The notes below the pieces were generated by a model. That model was not told where the DNA came from. It worked only from the letters and a program-made list of their open reading frames with translations, and did not search any database. A program made the translations under genes and the position numbers. 64,000 nt of DNA from Selaginella moellendorffii (taxonomy: Eukaryota; Streptophyta; Lycopodiopsida; Selaginellales; Selaginellaceae): NCBI RefSeq assembly GCF_000143415.4, contig NW_003314358.1, positions 258,731-322,730 of the forward strand. Reading direction: 5' to 3'. Below, in pieces: positions 52,997-61,326 of the stretch; within the stretch, counting starts at the first letter, position 1; every line of letters begins with the position of its first letter.

Positions 52997-55142
52997 ATGG
53001 AGGTGTGGCAGTCGCTCTGGGAGGCGCAATTGGGGGATGCTGTGGTTTTTGGAGTTCGATTTGGAGGTATGAGCACAGATCTGTGTTTCTGGCGATTAGA
53101 ATTAGTCGTGGTACTTGTTTTTCAGCTATGATTCGCAATGGGTGTCTTTGAACAGGACATTTGATCGTCGAAGTCGTACTCGCTGTGGTGATTGTATTCC
53201 TTCTTTTCCAAAAGAGCTATCAGCCGGCAAGCAGGCCATTGTCTGAGAAAGTAAGAGAAGGCTCGATTTTTTATTTTTTATTTTTCTACAGTACTAATGT
53301 TTTGGTGAAGGAAATCGACCAACTTGTGGAAGAATGGACTCCAGAGCCTTTGCATCCGCCAGTTACCAAAGAGATGACACCGCCATATCCGGTTCTAGAG
53401 AGGTACTCATCTTCGCAAAACTAGATTTTATTTTTCTGTGTCTTTCTTCTTCTTTATACACGATTTGCCGAATGGAACCAAACTAAATGCCTTCATGGTT
53501 CAGTGCAGCAGGTCCAACTGTGCAAATAAATGGCAGGAAAGTTATAAATCTCTCGACAGCCAACTATCTGGGATTCGTTGGCGATGAAAGGATCAAGGTA
53601 TGGCAAAATGAGAAAGAAAAAGCGTATTATGTTTACTTCTGTTTTCACTGTGTGACTTGTAGGAATCCTGCAACGCTACTTTGCTGAAGTATGGCGTTGG
53701 AGCATGCGGTCCGCGTGGTTTTTATGGCACCATTGGTCAGTGTGAAATTTACTTTGCTCTTAATGTCCAAGGTTGCTTATTATGTTTGTGTTTTTTTGTA
53801 GATGTGCACCTAGACTTGGAGACAAAAATTGCCAGTTTCTTAGGAACGTCCGAGTCAATTCTTTACTCCTATGGCCTCGCAACCGCTGCGAGTTGTATTC
53901 CTGCCTTTTGCAAGCGCGGGGATATAATTATAGCGTAAGTGGTCCATGTCGTGGGATGCTTTTCTCTAAAGTTTTCTGTGGTGCAGTGACGACGGTGTGA
54001 GCTGGGGGATCCAGAATGGCCTGCATCTTTCTCGAAGCACCATCAAGTATTTCAGACACAATGATATGGGGTCCCTGGAAGCCCGTTTGAAAGAAGTTCG
54101 AAAAGAAGACGAGCGAAAGAAGAAGCCCTTGAATCGTCGTTTCATCGTTGTGGAGGCTATTTACCAAGTAAGGTTTTTGGTTCGTGTCGGATGATTTTGC
54201 GATAATTTGCTCTACAGAACTCGGGTAAATTGGCACCGTTGGGCGAGATTGTACGCCTGAAGGAGAAGTATCTCTTCCGGTTACTCGTTGATGAAAGTAA
54301 CTCTATTGGAGTGCTTGGAAAATCAGGACGAGGCATTTCTGAGCATTTCAACATTCCGGTATGCTTTTCCTCAGCGGACTTTGATTGTGCTTACCAGTCA
54401 GTCGTCTCTCCCAGATTGAAAAGATCGATATTATAACAGCTGCGATGGGCACGGCATTCGCTTCGGCCGGGGGATTCTGTACTGGCAGTGCAAAAGTTGT
54501 CGATCATCAGGTATCTTTATGTTTTTGCTTCTATTAATGTGGATAACCGAAACATGACAAACAGCGCCTTAGCGGAGCAGGGTACTGCTTCTCGGCGTCA
54601 TTACCACCATTCCTCGCGACCGCGTCCATTTCAGCCATAGAGCTGCTCGAGGACGATCCAAGTGTCCTCGCCAGACTACATAACAACATCGCTCTTTTCC
54701 ACAAGTGTAAGCCTCTGTAGCTCTTCTTTCCACAAGGATCTTACGGATCTTACTATCCACGATTTTCTTCTTGACAGGCTTGTCGGACGTCTCCGGCATA
54801 AGGATAGGCAGCGACACACGCTCCCCGGTTGTTCTTCTCCACTTGAGACCCTCGCTAGGATCGTTTCACGCGGACGCTGCCTATTTACAAACCATCGCGG
54901 ACGAGGTATAGAAATCTTTTTCTTCGTTCCCTTTCCTTGCTTGAGGAGCTAAGCTAAACCATCATCCTCTTGTGTAGATGTTAGAGCACTCGGTCCTTAT
55001 GTCCGTCCAGAAACGCACTGCTTTGGATAACTGCGCGCTCCCTGCTGGTATCCGAGTGTGCATCTCGGCTGGGCACACCGAGTCGGATATAATTTCTGCG
55101 ACTGCGGTATTGAAGAAAGTTATGACCTCAAAGAAACAATAA
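52997..55142 (+). CDS. LCB1: Serine palmitoyltransferase subunit LCB1
   Basis: This is the LCB1 subunit of serine palmitoyltransferase, the ER enzyme that starts sphingolipid synthesis by joining serine to palmitoyl-CoA. Exons read [20 protein letters not shown], then a membrane helix ([16 protein letters not shown]), [152 protein letters not shown] and the end [11 protein letters not shown]. As expected for LCB1, the fold is that of a PLP enzyme but the PLP lysine is supplied by LCB2. About a dozen exons with 50-70 bp introns; length about 480. It is read in the same direction as the flanking kinases. Confidence 0.92.
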
Positions 55143-55889
55143 TCAAATAACCAACATGGTAAACTTTGCAAGTATTACTGCAAAAGTCAAATTTTGTATC
55201 GACGAGTCAATGTGGTCAGCGGATCCAGACCGTTTGCTTTGTCGCAACGCCATTTTGCGAGACATCTCCAAATGGGCAAGAAAACACGAAGGCTTAAAGA
55301 ACTTGAATAAAACAATTTCCCGTTAACCAAAATTCACTTGTAGCTTGAAGGCGCACTTCAAAGTGAATTCTCGTCCGCTATGTAGAAACTAAAGCAAAAA
55401 AAATTTCTCAACATGGAGACGGCGATTTGGAAATGGTTCCGCAGATGGTCAACAGCAGAAACTTGGAGCCGAAAAAAGCGTTCCTTGGGTTTGAGTTTGG
55501 AAGTATGTGTTTAAAACTTTTCTATGTGCTCTAGATTCAGGCTTCACAAAGCAATGGAGAGAAGGAAAGAGGGCAAATGATGATCTCTTCGCTCGCCGTT
55601 CTCAACGCCTTGAATCGGACGAGGCTTGAAGGTACCTCGGGGGACAAATTGTCATTCTGATGGTCTTTCTCTTCCTGATTACAAGTACATATGATCACTT
55701 TCAGATGTTGTCTTTGTAGGATATTAATATCTGCGTAGTTCAATTCCAAGCTTAAGGGTGTAAAAACAATACTGCAAATTTATTAAGGTCATACTATTTC
55801 TGTTTGAAAGTCAACATATATGTTGACTTTGCAATACATTAACCGAAAAGAGACGGCACGCAAATCTTACAAAAAACTGAGCAGTACCG
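55143..55889. other. Intergenic region after LCB1
   Basis: No gene is supported. It likely includes the LCB1 3' untranslated region. A perfect 24-bp palindrome lies at 55807-55830. Confidence 0.5.
55807..55830. promoter_or_regulatory. Perfect palindrome with two opposed W-box cores
   Basis: The half-site is AAAGTCAACATA and its exact reverse complement follows with no spacer. Each half holds TTGACT, the WRKY-factor W-box, on opposite strands. Position is about 80 bp before a receptor kinase pseudogene; a role in regulation is inference. Confidence 0.5.
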
Positions 55890-57110
55890 GCTCGAGCCTG
55901 GATCCCTTGTTTGAATAGCCCAGCCAAACGACGAGCACGTCCGGATCGCAAAGCCAGAAACTAGTTCATCAAGGTGCCTACCTTAACTTCACTGAAGATG
56001 AGTTGAGCCTCTTCGCGCCTTTGGTGTACTCGGCTAGTCCCGTGTAGCAAAATCGAGATATCCTCTTCGACAGCAGCCTAAGATTTACAGCCCAAGCGGA
56101 ACGGTTCTTTTAGTCACGGTCTCCAGATGCTCAAGATTTCTCCCAGTGGGGAGCTCACTGGACAATGGGAGTTTATTCTCAATCCAAGCTTCAACGAGAA
56201 AACCTTGCCTGCGACTAAGGAAAAACGTAACATCTCTTTTCGCCATCAAAATGGTAAGACGAAGCTCGATCTGCATGAGGTCTCGAAGGGCGCGGTGTTC
56301 AGTTGCGAGAACAGGTATGCGGTGTTTTTGATCCGGAGCGATAAGGTCGTGGTGTGCACCCTCGATTGGGAGGGGACGGAGCAGTGGATGGCCGGGTCTT
56401 CGTGGGAGCTTGGGGAAGTGTCGGATCCAAAGTCCGAGTTTTTGTTTTGCAGCAACGAGGAGGACAAGATATGGGCGATTTGCTGCGAGAAGCCGCTGAT
56501 GCTCGAGTTTGACGTGACGACGTGCTTGTGGACGGACTTGAGTGGCTGCTTTGGTAGTCATAAGCGATTCGAAAGAGCAACGTTTGTCATAGAAAGAATG
56601 CCACCTTGGGGCTAAGAGCTGTTCAAGCTTCAAGGAGGAAAACATGCCTGCGACATAAGTGCTCCTGTCCAGAGTTGAAGAATAAGAAACTCCATGCAGT
56701 ATGTTTCCTCTGGCGAAAAATGTACTTCCTTCCTTGCCGATGATATCTATCGAAATGGTAAGACGCCCGGAAGTCTACTCATCCTGCCAAACTTGGATAC
56801 AAAGATCCTGTCATGGGAAACTTGTCGTGTCCATCCTGTTATGGAGGGGATTGGTACACCCCTCTCCGGCTCAGCCTTGGTCATCTCATTGCCACCGCTG
56901 CTGAAACAACGATTCCTCTCCTGGCCGGGCAGCGAGAGATTTCTCCAGAGAATCCGGGGACGAACATGGAGCTGGATCCGCGTTCTTGATGAGGAGACGA
57001 GGCGATTTGCCTCGCGTAGTCCTCCCACGTTTGCGATGCTGCCGTGGTACTTCTTTGGGTGGGAAGCGCCGCTTGGAACTTCTCTTGTGCTCACACTAGT
57101 CGTCAACTAG
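55890..57110 (+). pseudogene. Chimeric receptor kinase pseudogene with foreign inserts
   Basis: Lectin-kinase-like blocks match kinase 3 (57486): GCCCAGCCAAACGACGAG near 55919, CTAGTTCATCAAGGTGC near 55961, GGTGTACTCGGCTAGTCCCG near 56024 and ATTCTCAATCCAAGC near 56175, then GCTCCTGTCCAGAGTTGAAG near 56664 and CTCCATGCAGTATGTTTCCT near 56690. Between and after them are two unrelated open stretches, 56250-56600 (VVVCTLDWEGTEQWMAG, LMLEFDVTTCLWTDLSG) and 56750-57110. The first vaguely resembles plant F-box-associated or kelch-type beta-propeller sequence. The inserts both start right after an AATGGTAAGACG phrase, so they may come from one donor gene. No complete protein is possible. Confidence 0.65.
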
Positions 57111-57213
57111 TGTTGACGACTCAAGCAAATTGGCGATTTTGTTCTCCTGAGATGAAATTACCATCTTTGACAGTGGAATTGACTAAGCGCACACTATAGT
57201 CAACAATGGTCAA
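57102..57213. promoter_or_regulatory. W-box cluster upstream of receptor kinase 3
   Basis: Six TTGAC cores lie within 112 bp: GTCAA at 57102, TTGAC at 57113, 57167 and 57179, and GTCAA at 57199 and 57209. The first pair forms an inverted repeat (GTCGTCAAC, four bases, GTTGACGAC). The cluster is about 270-385 bp before the ATG of kinase 3. W-boxes are the binding sites of WRKY factors that drive defence genes, so inducible expression is likely. Confidence 0.6.
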
Positions 57214-57485
57214 CTTAGACATTTTAAAAGACAGCTAGAAATTGGATGGCTGACCTTGAAAACATCAAGAATAAAGAAAGAAAGAAAGAAAAAACAAACA
57301 TTGCACATAAGAGACTCAGCTATTAGCGCAGTTCCTCACGAGATCACCAGGACGAACGAATTCCCTTGAAGTGCACGTAACGAAAAAAGAAATGGTCCTT
57401 GGAAAATCCCTCCGTCCGTCTCGTAAGAATCATCAAACGCGAAGAAAAGGGGAGATCTGCAAAGCTTCCGCCATTTCCATCAGCG

Positions 57486-60122
57486 ATGCTTGACCACTGT
57501 TCCAAGTTCTTCTTCTTCGCCATCGCCCTCCAGCTGGTAACCATCCCTCTCCTCGTCTCCTCACAATCTTCGGTCGAGGCGGGCTACAGCTTGGAACTCA
57601 GTAGGCCCATCACTCGCAACGTCCTGGAACTACAAAAAGATGGCGAGATCCAAGCAGCGTTTGGCTTTACCTCGCGTTCCATGACCTGGGCTGTCTTGTA
57701 TTCTCTGTCCGCCTACTTGGTAGCCCAGCCAAACGACGAGAAAGCGCAGGTCATAACGCCTGCAACAGTGGTGTGGAGAGCTACAGAGAAACTAGTTCAT
57801 CAAGGTGCGTACCTTAACTTCACCGAAGATGGAAACTTGGAATTGAGTGATCGCGATGGAAGCTTGGTGTGGTCCACGGGAACGGCTGGCTCTGGAGCAC
57901 AGATCCTCGCGCTGGAAGCTCCTGGGAATCTCGTCCTTCGCACCCGGAATGGGACTTTGGTGTGGCAGAGCTTCGATCATCCCACGGACGCCTTGTTCCC
58001 TCAGCAGCAGCTGAAACCAGGAATGAAATTAGTCGCGAGTGTCTCAAGCGAGAACACGCAGGAAGGATACTTCTCCCTCGAGGTGGATCGGTTCTCGGTT
58101 GTCTTGTACTCGGCTAGTCCCGTGTATGGAGAGCTTTGGAGCTCCGGATCCAGCAAGGTCGAGATATCCCACGTCCTTCTCTCCGACAGCAGCCTAAAGA
58201 TTTACGGCCAAAACGGCACAGTTCTTTGGTCCTCCCAAGCGTTTAGTCCAGTCACGGATGCCACAGGGTTCCAGCTGCTTAAGATTTATCCCACGGGGGA
58301 GCTTCGTCTTCTCACTGGACAATCAAATACGAAGGAAATGATTATTCTCAATCCAAGTTTCAAGGAGAAAAGCTTGCCTCCGACGTGTGGTACAAACTGG
58401 CTTCCCAAAAACACCGGGTGCTCCTGTCCAGAGTTGAAGAATGGAAACAACTCCATGCAGTATGTTTCCTCCGGCGACAGGGGAAGATGTAAGATCGACA
58501 AAGAACCTGCAGAATGCAGTGGTGGCTTAAAGTATGATCCATCAGAATACCAGATGTTGGAAGCCAAAGACTTCTACTACTACGCACCAGCGAATCTTTC
58601 GAGCGGTGGAATCCACAACATCACTCGAGAGGCTTGCAAGACCCTGTGCATCAACAACTGTACATGTAAGGCGTCATTGAGTCACGGAGACACGAGTACC
58701 TGTTTCCAAATGGCGGACATAGATACGCTCTACAGAACACCGAACGCAGCCAACTCGAGCTTTATGGTGGCCTTCAAATCGCACTCTCATTCCAAAGTGG
58801 CTCTCGGAACTTTTAATGGCTTTCGAAAGGCTCCAAGTAGGAGAATCAGGCCAGTGATCGTCGTGGCGGCAGTCGTTCTACCAGCCATTATAATCGTTAC
58901 TTTTGCGGTTGTGATCTGGAGAAGGATACTCCACTCGTACCTGGATGAATTCCGCCAGTCATTCCCTTCTGGTGCTGTAGAAGTGCCTCGGGTTTTCACG
59001 TATCCGGAGCTGCACGAAGCAACAAAAGGTTTCAGTAAGAAAATAGGAAGCGGAGGATTCGGCTCGGTGTACGAGGGGGTTCTTCCGGACGGATCAAGAG
59101 TCGCGGTTAAGCGTCTAGAAAACTCAAACCAAGGACGCAAGCAATTCAAAGTGGAAGTGAAAGTCATAGGGAGCATCCACCACAAGAACCTGGTGCGACT
59201 CAAAGGGTTTTGCTCTCAGAGACCCTGCTACTTCCTGGTCTACGAATACGTCGCGAATGGATCGCTAGACAGATGGATTTTCAAAGCAAAGGCAACAGCA
59301 GCAGCACTGGACTGGGACACAAGGTTCCGGGTAGTGGAAGACATCGCGAGAGGCCTGGCCTATCTCCACGAGGAGTGCAGCACCAAAGTCCTCCACTTGG
59401 ACATCAAGCCGCAAAACATTCTCCTGGACGAGAACTTTGGGGTGAAGATCGCAGACTTTGGACTCTCGAGGATGGTGGAACAGGGAGAGATGAGCACCGT
59501 CATGACCATGATCCGAGGAACACCCGGATACATGGCCCCGGAGTGGCTCCAGCTGAGAGTGAGCGACAAACTGGACGTCTACAGCTTTGGAATCGTTGCT
59601 CTGGAGGTAGCAACGGGGCTGCAAGCTCTCCACACTTGCGTCTCTTGCGAGACTAGCCCAAGGTTTCTAGCGGCATGGGGATACACGAAGCTACGCGCGG
59701 GAGAGATGGTGGAGATGGTGGATGCAAAGCTACGAAAGGAAATCGACGAGAGTACCTCGAGAAGGAGCCAGGCCGAGCGGCTGCTCAAGATTGGAATGTG
59801 GTGCATCCAGCCGGATCCAAGGCAGCGGCCTCGCATGGTGGAAGTGGTGAAAATGCTGGAAGGAGCGACGCCAGTGATGGATCCGCCAGTGCCACCGCCG
59901 GACCAGGCCTGCAAGAAAGGAACATCAGACACGAGCTTGCCGCTAAACATCCTCTTGGATATGATAAACCGGGGCGCGAGGAAGCCGAAGGAGGCGAGTG
60001 CATTCCTCGTCTGTAGAGATCCAGGCATAGAGCATTCACCTCGCGATGCGATCGCGCCTCTTCCACGAGCGATGGTCGATCCGGGCGCTCTATCACAGGT
60101 GACTAAAACCCTAGATCAGTAA
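57486..60122 (+). CDS. G-type lectin receptor-like kinase 3
   Basis: This is an intronless protein of 878 residues counted from the Met at 57486 (MLDHCSKFFFFAIALQLVTI, a signal peptide); an upstream Met at 57399 lacks one. The B-lectin domain has LNFTEDGNLELSDRDGSLVW and LALEAPGNLVLRTRNGTLVW. A Cys-rich PAN-like part follows (CKTLCINNCTCKASL). The membrane helix is VIVVAAVVLPAIIIVTFAVV. The kinase has IGSGGFGSVYEGVLPDGSRV, VAVKRLENSNQG, HLDIKPQNILLDENFGVKIA (non-RD), DFGLSRMVEQGEM and GTPGYMAPEWLQL. It belongs to a different subtype from kinases 1 and 2 and pairs with kinase 4. The C-terminal tail after LPLNILLDMINRG is about 45 residues longer than expected and may be partly spurious. Confidence 0.92.
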   Translation: MLDHCSKFFFFAIALQLVTIPLLVSSQSSVEAGYSLELSRPITRNVLELQKDGEIQAAFGFTSRSMTWAVLYSLSAYLVAQPNDEKAQVITPATVVWRATEKLVHQGAYLNFTEDGNLELSDRDGSLVWSTGTAGSGAQILALEAPGNLVLRTRNGTLVWQSFDHPTDALFPQQQLKPGMKLVASVSSENTQEGYFSLEVDRFSVVLYSASPVYGELWSSGSSKVEISHVLLSDSSLKIYGQNGTVLWSSQAFSPVTDATGFQLLKIYPTGELRLLTGQSNTKEMIILNPSFKEKSLPPTCGTNWLPKNTGCSCPELKNGNNSMQYVSSGDRGRCKIDKEPAECSGGLKYDPSEYQMLEAKDFYYYAPANLSSGGIHNITREACKTLCINNCTCKASLSHGDTSTCFQMADIDTLYRTPNAANSSFMVAFKSHSHSKVALGTFNGFRKAPSRRIRPVIVVAAVVLPAIIIVTFAVVIWRRILHSYLDEFRQSFPSGAVEVPRVFTYPELHEATKGFSKKIGSGGFGSVYEGVLPDGSRVAVKRLENSNQGRKQFKVEVKVIGSIHHKNLVRLKGFCSQRPCYFLVYEYVANGSLDRWIFKAKATAAALDWDTRFRVVEDIARGLAYLHEECSTKVLHLDIKPQNILLDENFGVKIADFGLSRMVEQGEMSTVMTMIRGTPGYMAPEWLQLRVSDKLDVYSFGIVALEVATGLQALHTCVSCETSPRFLAAWGYTKLRAGEMVEMVDAKLRKEIDESTSRRSQAERLLKIGMWCIQPDPRQRPRMVEVVKMLEGATPVMDPPVPPPDQACKKGTSDTSLPLNILLDMINRGARKPKEASAFLVCRDPGIEHSPRDAIAPLPRAMVDPGALSQVTKTLDQ

Positions 60123-60129
60123 CACCCAT

Positions 60130-60660
60130 CTCAAAGAAAGAATCCTAACCGTCGATCATGTGGCGCGCTTTCTTATTTGAACTACAACCGTTGATCTACA
60201 TGAACTCTCGATGGCCTCCTCCTTCCCGACGGCGCGAGATTTGGGAAGGATTGGAGGAGCGTCCACTGTTTCTAGTGATCCCTCCAGCATTTTTGAGAGA
60301 TATCCCATCGATGGTCTCTGGGCGGGATCACTCTGGACGCACCACAATCCAATTCCAAGCAGCTTTTCCATCTTCTCGAAACACAGCAGGGTTTTGCTGG
60401 GAAGAAAAGCTCATCTTCTTGTCCATGATCTGCAGCCAGGAGCTTTGATCCGCAAGGAGAGCAAGCGGGCATGCCAGTGACCACCTCGAGCACCACCACT
60501 CCAAAGCTGTAGGTGTCAAGCTGGTCGCTCATCTGGAACTGGAGCCACTCCGGAGCCATGTATCCTGGATGATCATCTCGTCCACAGCTTGAAGCTTGCC
60601 TTGCCACGAGAGCCCAAAGTCGAAGGTCTCTGCTCGAAAGTTCTCATCCAGGAGTAATAT
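60130..60660 (-). pseudogene. Kinase-domain fragment of receptor kinase 1/2 type
   Basis: On the minus strand it reads LLLDENF, FDFGLSWQGKLQAVDEMII, GYMAPEWLQFQMSDQLDTYS, VVLEVVTGMPACSPCGSKLL, MEKLLGIGLWCVQSDPAQRP and MLEGSLETVDAPPILPKSRA. This is the C-terminal third of kinases 1/2, with a frameshift and a small deletion. The rest of the gene is missing. It lies tail-to-tail with kinase 3. Confidence 0.85.
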
Positions 60661-60980
60661 TACGCGGCTGTTTTGGCGCAGGTGAGTACCTCTCTAGGCG
60701 TGTCATCTCCTTGGTAAGTGGCAGATGCAAAGGCTAGGTTGTCCATTCTTCCACTTGGTCGATTTTCCTTCAACGCAACTATTGGAGATATATGCTCTCA
60801 TGTCATAAGGGGTCTATAGATGCCATCTTATAACTCTAGACGTGCAATCTCCTTGGTAATTGGCAGATGCAAAGGCTAGGTTGTCCATTCTTCCACTAAG
60901 TTGGTCGATTTTCCTTCAACGCAACTATTGGAATGTCATAAGAGGTCTATAGATGCCATCTTATTGATCCACGTTGGGTA
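60660..60980 (-). pseudogene. Two tandem LCB1 exon-3 fragments
   Basis: The minus strand carries GAAGGAAAATCGACCAA, then GTGGAAGAATGGAC, CCTTTGCATCTGCCA and TTACCAAGGAGAT. This is LCB1 exon 3 (EIDQLVEEW ... PVTKE). The copy is present twice, at about 60690-60780 and 60850-60925, with the surrounding 130 bp (GGTCTATAGATGCCATCTTA) also repeated. No other LCB1 exons are seen here. Confidence 0.7.
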
Positions 60981-61326
60981 GAGTTAGATATTTATAATAT
61001 TTTCCACAAATTTTGAGAGGTGAGGTCCGACTTTTACAGAGAAATGACAGCATTCAAACTTTATAGTAAAATCTAAACTGAGTGATGTGGCTTAGTCTAA
61101 ACTGTGGCAAAATTTAGGGCACTTCAAAAATGCTTTTGGCGCCCTTTAGGGCTTATACTCTCGCGGTCAGACTCTCGGGGACAACGTTACAGCCTCGAGA
61201 AGAACGAAACCATTCTTGTCCTCCTGAGACCACGATGCGCTAAAGCCGATCGATTTCACGCTACCTTACAACCCATCCCTCGCAATCACCTCTTTCCCAG
61301 GCTTGCTCGTTGTCTTCAAGCACCCA

